Part shown: piece after piece, positions 9,131 to 17,877 of the stretch
Layout of the letters: the number at the start of each line of letters is the position of its first letter
Position numbering within the stretch: position 1 is the first letter of the stretch
Assembly (NCBI GenBank): GCA_964454675.1
Contig: CAYVUB010000020.1
Location: 1 to 47,519 of the forward strand
Direction: 5' to 3'
From: CAYVUB01 sp964454675
GTDB lineage: Bacteria > Bacteroidota > Bacteroidia > Flavobacteriales > Flavobacteriaceae
Length of the DNA stretch: 47,519 nt
Notes under the pieces: generated by a model
The model's input: the letters and a program-made list of their open reading frames with translations, nothing else
Told to the model about the DNA's origin: nothing
Databases searched by the model: none
Position numbers and translations under genes: made by a program

Positions 9131-9176
9131 AAAAAGCCCCTTTCATTCTATAATTTCAGAACGAAAAGGGCTTTTT
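9131..9176. terminator. Terminator after RNase E/G gene
   Basis: AAAAAGCCC at 9131-9139 pairs with GGGCTTTTT at 9168-9176, with AT-rich tracts on both sides. It begins a few bases downstream of the minus-strand stop at 9182 and could act in both directions. Confidence 0.85.
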
Positions 9177-9181
9177 AAATA

Positions 9182-10723
9182 TTATTTGATTTCCTTACCA
9201 TTTTTATCTACAAAATGGTATTCAAGATATGTGTAAGCATCTCTGGGCTGTATTTTCACCCATTTTTTGTGTTCCAAAAACCATTTGGAACGTATAGACG
9301 GAAAACCTTTTGTTAAAAAGGCTGCTATAAAAGGATGTGTGTTTAATGTCACCTTTTTATAGTCTTTTTTTGAAATCCTCTCAAGGTCTTGCGTAATGCG
9401 CTGCACTACTTTTATTGGTGCTTCAATGTCATCACCAATACCGTTGGGGTTTTCTTCTGTGGTTTCAATGTTACGTTCGGGACGTACGCGTTGCCTGGTA
9501 ATTTGCACAAGACCAAACTTGCTGGGTGGTAATATTTTGTGCTTGGCTTTATCATCACTCATTTCATCACGAAGATGATTGTAAAGTTTTTTGCGGTTTT
9601 CAGGATCGGCCATATCAATAAAATCTACCACTATAATTCCTCCCATATCGCGCAGGCGCAATTGCCGGGCTATTTCTGAAGCAGAGATTAAATTGACTTC
9701 TAATGCTGTGTCCTCTTGATTTTTTTCTTTGTTAGAGCGATTACCGCTGTTTACATCAATAACGTGAAGTGCTTCGGTATGTTCTATTACTATATACGCG
9801 CCTTTTGCCATTGAGACGGTACGACCAAATGAAGTTTTTATCTGGCGTTCTATTCCGTATTTTTCAAATACGGGAACACCGTTTTGGTAGAACTTAACTA
9901 TTGACTCCTTTTTTGGTGCAATTTGATGCACATAATCTTTTACTTGTACATAAAGCTCTTCATCATCAACAATGATACTGGTAAACGAATCGTTAAAAAT
10001 GTCTCTTAAAATTGACGAGGCTTTATTCATTTCGCCCAATACTTTGCTTGGATGATGCGCTTTATTTAATTTTTTACACATTGCTGTCCATCTGTTCAGC
10101 AAGTTTTGCAAATCGCTATCAAGTTCGGCAACTTTTTTGCCTTCTGCAACCGTACGTACTATCACACCAAACCCTTTTGGGGTAATGCTTTTAACCAAGC
10201 GTTTTAGTCTGTCTTTTTCTTCTTTTGATTCTATTTTTTGAGAAATAGAAATGCGGTCTGAAAAAGGCACCAGTACTATATATCTGCCGGCAATAGACAG
10301 CTCGCTGCTTAAGCGTGGGCCTTTGGTTGAGATAGGTTCTTTTACGATTTGAACTAAAATAGATTGATTTGCTTTTAAGGCATCGGCTATGGTGCCATCC
10401 TTATCAATTTCTTTTTCAAATTGAAAGTTTTTAAGTAAAAAATCGGTAGGTTTCCCTGTGCTTACACGCTTAATGAATTTTAAAAGTGAAGGTAATTGAG
10501 GTCCTAAATCATGATAGTGCAAAAATGCATCTTTATCATAGCCTACATTAACAAATGCGGCGTTCAGCCCCGGAACAGATTTGCGTATTTTGGCTAAAAA
10601 CACATCGCCAACTGCAAAATTGTTACTCTCTTCTTCTTTGTGTAATTCAATAAGTTTTCCATCTTTTAATAAGGCAAAATCAACAATACCTGAACTTGAA
10701 CGAATAATTAATTCTTTATTCAT
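9182..10723 (-). CDS. rng: Ribonuclease E/G family endoribonuclease
   Basis: A 513-residue RNase E/G. An N-terminal S1 domain (VGDVFLAKIRKSVPGLNAAFVN) is followed by the RNase H-like and catalytic parts. The magnesium-binding aspartates are in HVIDVNSGNR near residue 320 and VVDFIDMAD near 365. The C-terminus has no long degradosome scaffold. Where E. coli RNase E/G has the zinc-link CPxC motif, this protein reads ERNIETTEENPNGIGDD, with no cysteines. It is the last gene of a minus-strand group HU - 30-residue basic protein - rng. A perfect hairpin at 10742-10760 lies in its leader. Confidence 0.95.
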   Translation of the reverse strand: MNKELIIRSSSGIVDFALLKDGKLIELHKEEESNNFAVGDVFLAKIRKSVPGLNAAFVNVGYDKDAFLHYHDLGPQLPSLLKFIKRVSTGKPTDFLLKNFQFEKEIDKDGTIADALKANQSILVQIVKEPISTKGPRLSSELSIAGRYIVLVPFSDRISISQKIESKEEKDRLKRLVKSITPKGFGVIVRTVAEGKKVAELDSDLQNLLNRWTAMCKKLNKAHHPSKVLGEMNKASSILRDIFNDSFTSIIVDDEELYVQVKDYVHQIAPKKESIVKFYQNGVPVFEKYGIERQIKTSFGRTVSMAKGAYIVIEHTEALHVIDVNSGNRSNKEKNQEDTALEVNLISASEIARQLRLRDMGGIIVVDFIDMADPENRKKLYNHLRDEMSDDKAKHKILPPSKFGLVQITRQRVRPERNIETTEENPNGIGDDIEAPIKVVQRITQDLERISKKDYKKVTLNTHPFIAAFLTKGFPSIRSKWFLEHKKWVKIQPRDAYTYLEYHFVDKNGKEIK

Positions 10724-10741
10724 AATGTTAATTTAACTCCA

Positions 10742-10760
10742 TTCTGAATATAATTCAGAA
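10742..10760 (-). promoter_or_regulatory. Perfect hairpin in the leader of the RNase E/G gene
   Basis: TTCTGAAT-ATA-ATTCAGAA is a perfect 8-bp stem with a 3-nt loop, 19 bp upstream of the minus-strand start codon. RNase E of E. coli controls its own mRNA through 5' UTR hairpins, so a similar role is conceivable here. A second short palindrome (CCCGA...TCGGG, 10796-10811) lies farther upstream. The function is inferred from position only. Confidence 0.4.
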
Positions 10761-10881
10761 CAGATGGATTAATACTAATTATTTGACACAGGATTCCCGA
10801 ACTCAATCGGGATTAAATCCGGTGAATTTACAAAGTGCGATATGCGCTCATTGTAAATTACATATCAAAGAACGTGTTTGT

Positions 10882-10922
10882 AAAATTGAAAAAGTAGTTA
10901 AAAAACTACTTTTTTCAATTTT
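10882..10922 (-). terminator. Terminator after the 30-residue basic protein gene
   Basis: Arms 10882-10899 and 10904-10922 form a near-perfect stem of about 18 bp (AATTGAAAAAGTAGTT and its complement) around a 4-nt loop. It overlaps the stop codon at 10921-10923 and separates the HU/small-protein transcript from rng. Confidence 0.7.
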
Positions 10923-11013
10923 ATTTTTTCTTTTTGTGACGATTAGCACGAGCGCGTTTTTTACGCTTATGCGTCGCTACCTTGTGCCTTTTTCTTTTTT
11001 TTCCACTTGGCAT
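10921..11013 (-). CDS. 30-residue highly basic protein, AURKAIP1/COX24-like (bS22-type)
   Basis: A very short gene. The frame reads MPSGKKRKRHKVATHKRKKR followed by ARANRHKKKK. More than half of the residues are Lys, Arg or His. The M-P-S-G-K-K-R-K-R-H-K start is the conserved hallmark of small AURKAIP1/COX24-domain proteins, related to the mitochondrial and actinobacterial small-subunit ribosomal protein bS22. It lies 43 bp downstream of HU on the same strand and upstream of rng, a placement I recognise from other Flavobacteriia. A strong hairpin follows at once. The ribosomal role here is inferred from the family. It is easily missed because of its length. Confidence 0.82.
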   Translation of the reverse strand: MPSGKKRKRHKVATHKRKKRARANRHKKKK

Positions 11014-11056
11014 AAATCCAGTTGTTTTTTTAAAAGGTTAATGTTTCGATTACGTA

Positions 11057-11344
11057 TTAAACAGCAACGCCTGTTTTAACACCTTCTACAAATACTTTTG
11101 CAGGTTTGAATGCCGGAATGTTGTGAGCCGGAATTTTGATTGTTGTGTTTTTTGAAATGTTTCTTCCTGTTTTTTCTGCTCTTGTTTTCACAATAAAACT
11201 TCCAAAACCTCTCAAATACACATTATTACCACTCTCTAAAGACGCTTTTACTTCTTCCATAAAAGATTCAACTGTTGCTTGAACGTCTCCTTTTTCCATT
11301 CCTAATTTCTCAGAAATTTTTGCTACTATATCAGCTTTTGTCAT
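11057..11344 (-). CDS. HU/IHF family DNA-binding protein
   Basis: A 95-residue histone-like protein. It has the N-terminal dimerisation helices (MTKADIVAKISEKLG), the signature GFGSFIVKTRAEKTGRNI for the family and the KIPAHNIPAFKPAK arm region that inserts Pro into the minor groove. It probably acts as a nucleoid architectural homodimer. First gene of the minus-strand group HU - basic 30-mer - rng, with a good flavobacterial promoter at 11385-11418. mutY diverges on the other side. Confidence 0.96.
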   Translation of the reverse strand: MTKADIVAKISEKLGMEKGDVQATVESFMEEVKASLESGNNVYLRGFGSFIVKTRAEKTGRNISKNTTIKIPAHNIPAFKPAKVFVEGVKTGVAV

Positions 11345-11384
11345 GTTAAAAAAAATTAAGGGTTATCTATTAATTATTAGGGAT

Positions 11385-11418
11385 GCAAATATAGGTATTT
11401 TAATTTCAATATTTCAAA
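11385..11418 (-). promoter_or_regulatory. Bacteroidota-type promoter for HU
   Basis: On the minus strand TTTG (11415-11418) is followed after 21 nt by TATATTTGC (11385-11393), matching the flavobacterial -33 TTTG and -7 TAnnTTTG boxes. The spacing to the HU start at 11344 is suitable. Confidence 0.65.
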
Positions 11419-11475
11419 CCTAATTAATTAAAATTTAACCCTGTAAAGAATTATTTTTGCAGCTAACTAATCTAT

Positions 11476-12525
11476 ATGATGAATTTCAACCATACTTTAA
11501 CCAATTGGTATTCAATAAACAAAAGGGAATTACCATGGCGAAAAACTAAAAACCCTTACAATATTTGGTTGTCGGAAATAATTTTACAACAAACCCAAAT
11601 TAAACAAGGATTACCTTATTATGAAGCCTTTGTTAAGAAATTTCCCACTGTTTTTGATTTGGCAAATGCCGATGAAACTGTCGTTTTAAAACTTTGGCAG
11701 GGACTTGGTTATTATTCCAGAGCCCGAAATTTACACGCTGCCGCAAAATATATTGCAGGTAATTTGAATGGTAAATTTCCCGGTACTTATAAAGAACTGA
11801 TAAAACTTAAAGGCGTGGGCGATTATACCGCAAGCGCTATTGCCTCTATTTGTTTTAATGAAGCTACAGCCGTGGTTGATGGTAATGTTTACAGGGTTTT
11901 GTCCCGCTATTTTGGGATTGATACCGCCATAAACTCAACCAAAGGCATTAAAGAATTTAAAGCTCTGGCAGCATCTGTTATGGACATAGCCAATCCGGCC
12001 GATTATAATCAGGCTATTATGGAATTTGGCGCTATACAATGCAAACCCGGCAATCCCGATTGTAATGTATGCCCACTACATTCAGGGTGTGTCGCATTTA
12101 AAAAAAAACTAATCAATAAACTTCCCGTAAAGGATAAAAAAACCAAAGTTACCGTCAAATACTTCAATTTTCTGGTGTTTATTTCATCCGACGGAAAAAC
12201 TATTTTTGAAAAACGAACACATAAGGGCATCTGGCAAAATCTGTATCAATTTCCATTAATAGAAAGTGACAAACTTCTCGTTTTTGATAATATAAAACGG
12301 CATCCTGTAATGTTATCGCACACAAAAAATAAGGCTTTTGAACTTTACCTTTATAATGACACCGACAAAATTCATAAATTATCACATCAGCATTTGCATA
12401 CCAAATTCTGGATTGTCGAAACTGACAAAATTGATACATACGCCATTAATATCTCTGATTTAAAAAGCTACCCGACATCTATACTGATAAGCAATTTTAT
12501 TGACGAATTTAATTTCGGCATATAA
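11476..12525 (+). CDS. mutY: A/G-specific adenine glycosylase MutY
   Basis: A 349-residue DNA repair glycosylase that removes A opposite 8-oxoG. The catalytic Glu is in WLSEIILQQTQI near residue 38, the helix-hairpin-helix is LKGVGDYTASAIA near 115, and the conserved Asp is in AVVDGNVYRV. The iron-sulfur cluster loop CKPGNPDCNVCPLHSGC has the C-x6-C-x2-C-x5-C spacing. A C-terminal NUDIX-like domain for 8-oxoG recognition covers about residues 230-345. It diverges from HU. ssb follows 70 bp downstream with its own promoter. Confidence 0.97.
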   Translation: MMNFNHTLTNWYSINKRELPWRKTKNPYNIWLSEIILQQTQIKQGLPYYEAFVKKFPTVFDLANADETVVLKLWQGLGYYSRARNLHAAAKYIAGNLNGKFPGTYKELIKLKGVGDYTASAIASICFNEATAVVDGNVYRVLSRYFGIDTAINSTKGIKEFKALAASVMDIANPADYNQAIMEFGAIQCKPGNPDCNVCPLHSGCVAFKKKLINKLPVKDKKTKVTVKYFNFLVFISSDGKTIFEKRTHKGIWQNLYQFPLIESDKLLVFDNIKRHPVMLSHTKNKAFELYLYNDTDKIHKLSHQHLHTKFWIVETDKIDTYAINISDLKSYPTSILISNFIDEFNFGI

Positions 12526-12545
12526 ACTCACATTTTTTTATTACC

Positions 12546-12577
12546 TTTAAAGTGTAAATGCAAAAGCCTAATTTTGC
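12546..12577 (+). promoter_or_regulatory. Bacteroidota-type promoter for ssb
   Basis: TTTA (12546-12549), 19 nt, then TAATTTTGC (12569-12577), close to the flavobacterial consensus TTTG-N19-TAnnTTTG. It lies 19 bp before the ssb start, giving a short leader. Confidence 0.5.
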
Positions 12578-12595
12578 ATTTTAATTTTTATAATT

Positions 12596-13030
12596 ATGTC
12601 TGGTACGTTAAATAAAGTAATGCTTATAGGGCATTTGGGTGATGATGTAAAAATGCATTATTTTGATGATAAAAACTGTGTAGGCCGTTTTCCGCTTGCA
12701 ACCAATGAAACTTATGTGAGCAAGCAAACCAATGAGCGCATAAGCAATACCGAATGGCACAATATTGTTGTGCGTAATAAAGCTGCTGAAATCTGTGAAA
12801 AATACCTTAGCAAAGGCGACAGAATTTATGTTGAAGGCCGTATAAAAACCCGAAAATGGCAGGATGATAAAGGTATTGAACGCTATTCGACAGAAATTCA
12901 ATGCACAGATTTTACATTTTTGACCACTAAAAAAGACAGTCAGGATGCTGCATCGCAATCGCAATCTCATGCAGGCAACAATCCGGTTAACGAACCACCA
13001 TCTGAAGGAAGTGACGGACTGCCGTTTTAA
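12596..13030 (+). CDS. ssb: Single-stranded DNA-binding protein
   Basis: A 144-residue SSB with an N-terminal OB fold starting SGTLNKVMLIGHLGDDVKMH, the W-H-NIVV strand (TEWHNIVVRNKAAEIC) and YVEGRIKTRKWQD. A short Gln/Ser/Asn-rich linker ends in the tip GSDGLPF, the equivalent of the DDIPF peptide that recruits repair and replication partners. It is followed by gldE after 47 bp, the usual flavobacterial order ssb-gldE-gldD. Confidence 0.96.
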   Translation: MSGTLNKVMLIGHLGDDVKMHYFDDKNCVGRFPLATNETYVSKQTNERISNTEWHNIVVRNKAAEICEKYLSKGDRIYVEGRIKTRKWQDDKGIERYSTEIQCTDFTFLTTKKDSQDAASQSQSHAGNNPVNEPPSEGSDGLPF

Positions 13031-13077
13031 TAAGTTCCTTGAAACAAAGGAAAATGTTTAACTAATTTTTTCACCTT

Positions 13078-14382
13078 TTGGACCCAGAACCCACGAGTTT
13101 ATTACTGTTACAACCTATTAACAGCTCATATTTAATAATTGGCTGTGTTGTTTTTATTGTTCTGCTTATTTTCTCTGCGCTTATCTCTGCATCAGAAGCT
13201 GCGCTGTTTTCTTTAACCCAAACCGATGTGGGCAAAGGTTTGGAACAAAAATCAAAAAACTTTAAAAGAATTTCAAAACTTTTAGAAAAACCTAAAAAAC
13301 TGTCCGCCACATTGCTTATTACAAGTAATTTTTTAAATGTGGGCATTGTCATTTTGTTTATATATCTGGGCGAATTTTTCTTCCGGAATATTACTCAGGG
13401 CTGGCTTAGACTTATCATTGAAATAAGTGTTGCTGCATTTATTGTTTTGCTGTTTGCCAAAATAATCCCGAAGATTTACGGCAGTAACCATCGTGTTAGG
13501 TTTTCGCAGTTTATGGTGCGCCCTATTCAAGTTTTGGATGTTATTTTATCGCCTTTAAGTCTGCCTATGCGCTCTTTTAACATCAACATCCACAACCGGT
13601 TTAGCAAACAGAAATCCAACATAAACGTTGACCAGCTTTCACACGCACTGGAACTTACTGATACCGCCGATACCACACAAGAAGAACATAAAATCCTTAA
13701 AGGAATTGTATCATTCGGGAATACCGACACCAAGCAGGTAATGCGCCCAAGGATTGATATTTTCGGACTTGAAATAACAGAACCGTTTGCAGATATTATC
13801 CCAAAAATCATTACCAACGGCTACTCGCGTATTCCTGTTTATAAAGATACCATTGACACGGTTGCCGGCATCTTGTATGTAAAAGATTTGATACCGCATA
13901 TCGATAAAAAAACCTTTGACTGGACAACCCTGATACGCGATCCGTTTTTTGTGCCCGAAAACAAAAAATTAGATGATTTAATGCTGGAATTTCAAAATAA
14001 AAAAGTACATCTTGCCGTTGTGGTTGATGAGTATGGCGGCACATCGGGTTTGGTATCACTTGAAGATGTGATTGAAGAAATTGTAGGTGATATAAGCGAC
14101 GAGTTTGACGATGACGATTTGATTTACACAAAAATTGATGACCATACTTATATTTTTGACGGAAAAACACCTTTGAAAGATTTTTATAAAATTATACAAA
14201 TAGAAGACGAATCGGACTTTGAAAACCATAAAGGAGAAGCCGAAACCATAGCGGGATTTATCTTAGAAATATCCGGGGTTTTCCCCAAACGCAACAGTAA
14301 AATAAATTTCAAAAATTACGTTTTTACTGTAGAAGTTTTAGACCGTAAGCGTATAAAACAAATAAAAATGACCATTGCCTGA
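13078..14382 (+). CDS. gldE: Gliding motility-associated protein GldE
   Basis: A 434-residue membrane protein of the CorC/HlyC type. An N-terminal CNNM/DUF21 region with about three membrane helices covers residues 15-150. Two CBS domains follow at about 195-320 (VMRPRIDIFGLE and HLAVVVDEYGGTSGLVSLEDVIEEIVG), then a C-terminal CorC_HlyC domain. The start is TTG, giving (M)DPEPTSLLLL, which matches the family N-terminus. The stop overlaps gldD by ATGA-type coupling. GldE supports GldD in the gliding/type IX secretion machinery of Bacteroidota. The exact role is not settled. Confidence 0.93.
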   Translation: MDPEPTSLLLLQPINSSYLIIGCVVFIVLLIFSALISASEAALFSLTQTDVGKGLEQKSKNFKRISKLLEKPKKLSATLLITSNFLNVGIVILFIYLGEFFFRNITQGWLRLIIEISVAAFIVLLFAKIIPKIYGSNHRVRFSQFMVRPIQVLDVILSPLSLPMRSFNINIHNRFSKQKSNINVDQLSHALELTDTADTTQEEHKILKGIVSFGNTDTKQVMRPRIDIFGLEITEPFADIIPKIITNGYSRIPVYKDTIDTVAGILYVKDLIPHIDKKTFDWTTLIRDPFFVPENKKLDDLMLEFQNKKVHLAVVVDEYGGTSGLVSLEDVIEEIVGDISDEFDDDDLIYTKIDDHTYIFDGKTPLKDFYKIIQIEDESDFENHKGEAETIAGFILEISGVFPKRNSKINFKNYVFTVEVLDRKRIKQIKMTIA

Positions 14383-14966
14383 TGATTATAAAACCTAAAT
14401 ACTTCGTTTTACCATTTATAGCAAGCCTGTTGATGTCCTGCGGTGAAGATTACGTACCAAAACCTAAAGGCTACCTGCGGCTGGAATATCCTGAGCCCGA
14501 CTATACAGAAGTAGATATCTCATTGCCGTTTACTTTTGAAAAAAATAAACTGGCTTCAAAAATAAGACATGTAAAAGTTGACCCCATAAATAACATTTAC
14601 GGCATCAATATAGATTATCCTGCGTTAAAAGGCTCAATCTATTTAACATATATAAAAGTGACAGAGGCTAACCTGATTCCGTTAATTAAAGACTCGCAAA
14701 ACCTCACGCAGGAACATACCGTAAAAGCAGATGAAATTACTGCCGATTTTTATGAAAATGCTGAACACCGTGTTTATGGAATGTTTTATGAAGTAGGCGG
14801 CAATGCGGCATCACAATCGCAATTTTATGTGACAGACAGCATCAACCATTTTTTAAACGGCTCATTATATTTTAACTCAAAACCCAACTTTGATTCCATT
14901 TATCCTGCAGCCGATTATTTAAAAAAAGACATAAAACGCATTATGGAAACCCTGCGCTGGAAGTAA
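14382..14966 (+). CDS. gldD: Gliding motility lipoprotein GldD
   Basis: A 194-residue lipoprotein with a lipobox ending at Cys20 (ASLLMSC) and the family start of the mature protein, GEDYVPKPKGYLRLEYPEP. GldD is needed for gliding in Flavobacterium johnsoniae and is linked to the type IX secretion system. The start codon overlaps the gldE stop, so the two are translationally coupled. The gene ends before a strong bidirectional terminator at 14982-15016. Confidence 0.95.
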   Translation: MIIKPKYFVLPFIASLLMSCGEDYVPKPKGYLRLEYPEPDYTEVDISLPFTFEKNKLASKIRHVKVDPINNIYGINIDYPALKGSIYLTYIKVTEANLIPLIKDSQNLTQEHTVKADEITADFYENAEHRVYGMFYEVGGNAASQSQFYVTDSINHFLNGSLYFNSKPNFDSIYPAADYLKKDIKRIMETLRWK

Positions 14967-14981
14967 ACAAATCTCAACATA

Positions 14982-15016
14982 AAAAAAGCCTGTCAAAAAA
15001 TTTGACAGGCTTTTTT
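14982..15016. terminator. Bidirectional terminator between gldD and the TonB-dependent receptor
   Basis: AAAAAAGCCTGTCAAA at 14982-14997 pairs perfectly with TTTGACAGGCTTTTTT at 15001-15016, a 16-bp stem with A and T tracts serving both converging genes. Confidence 0.92.
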
Positions 15017-15031
15017 ATGTGTTTTTATGAT

Positions 15032-17671
15032 TTAAAAATCGTATCTGATACTTGCATTCCAGGTTCTTCCGTTACCGTAAAAATACCCGAATGAATCTTT
15101 TTGATTAAGGTAAATATCGTTTGCCAGATTGTAAACATTGGCTCTTACCGTAACCTTGTTTGTTCCAAAATTGAATTTGTAAGAAACGCCTGCATCCCAA
15201 AGCGTGTATGCCGGTAAACGTTCTGCCTGATAAACTTCGCCTCGCAATGCCGAGCTAATTACATTTGAAGCATCAACAAAACCATACAAATCTGTATAAA
15301 CATTATAATCTGTATCTATAGAAAAGTTTTCGGTAATATCATATTTAAAACCAAAACCAAATGATGTCTGAGGTGCATTACCTACTTTAGAACCTGTTAA
15401 ATCAACAGAACTTTCTTCTAACAATTCGTTGGTTTCATTATCGCGTGTTTGAACCGGTGTTTTACCGTCATATTTCCAGTTGCCGATACTACCAAAAGCA
15501 CGCATCATGAAAATGTTTGAGTATTTATATTTTGCTTCAAACTCAACACCTTTATGTACTTGGGCAACATCTGTAAAACGCTGGAATCTGTCAACTTGCT
15601 CAACCGGGTTTGATGAACTTGGATTGCCGGGAATAAATCCGCCCGAAACGAAACGGTTACCCCAGGTTGTGTGATATACGTTTATATCTAATGAAAAATC
15701 ATTGGATTTAAAACGATAACCGGCTTCAAAACCTGTGATTTCTTCGTTATCAACTTCGTTTGCACCTTCAACAATATAGTTTGAATTTCTTACATCGTCA
15801 AATATGTTATCAAGGTAAGGCTGTCTTGAATAATGTCCTGCATTGGCAAATATTGTATGACCTTCAGTTAATATATAACCTAAACCTCCTTTAACATTAT
15901 ACCCGAATTTACTCACTTTCTTTGATTTACCAAGACCATCAACACCTTCTATTGCTGTACCTTGAGCACGGCCTTCTCTTTGATAGCTTTGGGTAGAAAC
16001 TGCTCCTTGTACAAAGGCAGAGAAACTGTCATTTTTGTATTCTGCCTGACCAAAACCACCTATATAGTTGATGTTTTCTGAATAGTCATAATTAAATCTT
16101 TGGCTTTCTTTTGCCGATTTAAACAATGCAGCCCATGGGTCTGCTTCAAAAGTTTCTGAAATCACATAATCAGCCGGTCTTTGCCCAACGTAACCAAAAT
16201 TATCCGCATAACCGTTTAAACCTAACAGGTTATTTAATTGATACCAGTGGCTGCCTTTGTACAATCGTGTATCTGCTCCTACATTAAAAGAAAAATTTTC
16301 TGAAGCTTCAAACTCTAAATTTGTCAGGAAACCATACCAGTTATGATTGTTAACAGACATTCTTCTTATTGCCGAACCTCCAAAAGCACCTACTCCGTCT
16401 GCATTGGCATTGGCAATATTACTTTCTACTATCTGATCAAAATTAATCTCGTTGATATCATTTCTTGCAGCGTTGATATTTGCAGAACGCCCCGAAGGTC
16501 CTGTTCCGCCGCCACGTCCCCAGGATGCATAAAGCACAGATGACAGGTTTGTCTTTTCATTTATTTTCCAGTCCCAGTTTAAATTGGCAACCGGTTTGTG
16601 GTAGTAGTTTCTTCTGAAAGTAAAACGCTCACCATCAAGAAATCCTGAGTTGTTATTATGTCTAACACCATATTGCTGGTAATCTTCCAATGATACCGAA
16701 AAGTTTTGATCATGCCATTGCGGTGCACCGGTAACCAAAAAGTTGAATTGATGATTATCATTTGGCACATAGCCTATACCAAAGAAATAGTTTTGACCTT
16801 GACCGGCGGTTCCGTTTGCCCATTTTCTGAATCCTTGCCAGTGGTCAATTAAAAATGAATATGCCCATTTTCCTTTTAATCCTGAATCATAACTAACAGA
16901 TGCTTTACCATAACTGTCATTACCTGTCATAAGCCTTGCAAAACCACCTTCTTTTTTACCGGCAGCTTTCGATACAATATTTACGGTACCACCCACAGAA
17001 GAAATGGCTAATTTTGACGAACCCAAACCTCTTTGCACCTGAACAGCATTTGCAACATCTGACATTCCCGACCAGTTTGACCAGTACATTCTGCCGTCTT
17101 CCATACCGTTAATTGGCTGACCGTTTAAAAGGAACGCCGTATTGGTCTGGTCAAATCCTCTTAAAAACATTTGCGAATCACCAAAACCACCTGCCTGGTT
17201 TGATACATATACCGAAGGCGTATTTTTCATGACCTCAGGAAACTCCACATTACCTACAGCTTTAGTCTGGATTTCTGCGGCAGTAATTGTTGATACCGCA
17301 ATAGGTGTTTGCCTGTCTTCGGCAAGGTCAATAATCCCCGAACCAACAACAACGACTTCTTCAAGTGAGTTGTCTATTGAAAGGTTGATATTTCCTAAAT
17401 CTTGATTTCCGCTAAATGGAACAGATATGGTACCATAACCTACATAAGTGATAACAATAACACCCGAAGTTGAAGAAGTGTTAAGGGTAAAAGCTCCTTC
17501 AAAATCTGTAGTTGTACCATTTGATGTGCCTTTTTGAACAACACTTGCGCCCGGTAATGGTGCTTTCATGTCTGAGTCTATCACTTTCCCTTTTACCGTG
17601 CTTTGTGAAAAAGCCACTGTAGCAAACAGCATTACTACAGGCATAAATAAAAATTTTGTAATTTTTTTCAT
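15032..17671 (-). CDS. TonB-dependent receptor with carboxypeptidase-like N-terminal domain
   Basis: An 879-residue outer-membrane receptor. A signal peptide (cleavage after VAFSQ) is followed by a carboxypeptidase-regulatory-like domain at about 25-95 (TVKGKVIDSDMKAPLPGASV), a plug at about 100-240 (EEVVVVGSGIIDLAEDRQTPIAVSTI split by a strand; FLLNGQPINGMEDGRMYWSNWSG) and a 22-strand barrel ending in RYDF. No SusD partner is adjacent and the length is below SusC, so it is not a glycan SusC/D pair. The substrate cannot be read from the sequence. Single gene, converging on gldD. Confidence 0.93.
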   Translation of the reverse strand: MKKITKFLFMPVVMLFATVAFSQSTVKGKVIDSDMKAPLPGASVVQKGTSNGTTTDFEGAFTLNTSSTSGVIVITYVGYGTISVPFSGNQDLGNINLSIDNSLEEVVVVGSGIIDLAEDRQTPIAVSTITAAEIQTKAVGNVEFPEVMKNTPSVYVSNQAGGFGDSQMFLRGFDQTNTAFLLNGQPINGMEDGRMYWSNWSGMSDVANAVQVQRGLGSSKLAISSVGGTVNIVSKAAGKKEGGFARLMTGNDSYGKASVSYDSGLKGKWAYSFLIDHWQGFRKWANGTAGQGQNYFFGIGYVPNDNHQFNFLVTGAPQWHDQNFSVSLEDYQQYGVRHNNNSGFLDGERFTFRRNYYHKPVANLNWDWKINEKTNLSSVLYASWGRGGGTGPSGRSANINAARNDINEINFDQIVESNIANANADGVGAFGGSAIRRMSVNNHNWYGFLTNLEFEASENFSFNVGADTRLYKGSHWYQLNNLLGLNGYADNFGYVGQRPADYVISETFEADPWAALFKSAKESQRFNYDYSENINYIGGFGQAEYKNDSFSAFVQGAVSTQSYQREGRAQGTAIEGVDGLGKSKKVSKFGYNVKGGLGYILTEGHTIFANAGHYSRQPYLDNIFDDVRNSNYIVEGANEVDNEEITGFEAGYRFKSNDFSLDINVYHTTWGNRFVSGGFIPGNPSSSNPVEQVDRFQRFTDVAQVHKGVEFEAKYKYSNIFMMRAFGSIGNWKYDGKTPVQTRDNETNELLEESSVDLTGSKVGNAPQTSFGFGFKYDITENFSIDTDYNVYTDLYGFVDASNVISSALRGEVYQAERLPAYTLWDAGVSYKFNFGTNKVTVRANVYNLANDIYLNQKDSFGYFYGNGRTWNASIRYDF

Positions 17672-17747
17672 TTGATTGTTTTTTAAGTTTTTAGTTACAA
17701 TTTGAATTATTGAACATAAAATACCTCTAACGTGGTATAAATTTTAC

Positions 17748-17756
17748 GCAAAATTA
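17748..17756 (-). promoter_or_regulatory. Probable -7 box for the TonB-dependent receptor
   Basis: TAATTTTGC on the minus strand fits the flavobacterial -7 element TAnnTTTG. The -33 box is poorly conserved. It implies a 5' leader of about 70 nt. Confidence 0.35.
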
Positions 17757-17877
17757 GCTGATATAAAACAATATTTATTACGCTAATGTTAAGAAATGTT
17801 AACATTATAAATTTAAAAACAATTTAAAGAGCGTTATTTTTAACGAAAAGAAGTTTTCAATAAGTTTTCAACAGTAA

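Noticed and set aside
10783..11079. A 98-residue plus-strand frame across the HU-rng spacer
   Set aside because: It is the antisense of the conserved 30-residue basic protein and the HU tail; the protein pattern is low-complexity Phe/Leu from A/T runs.
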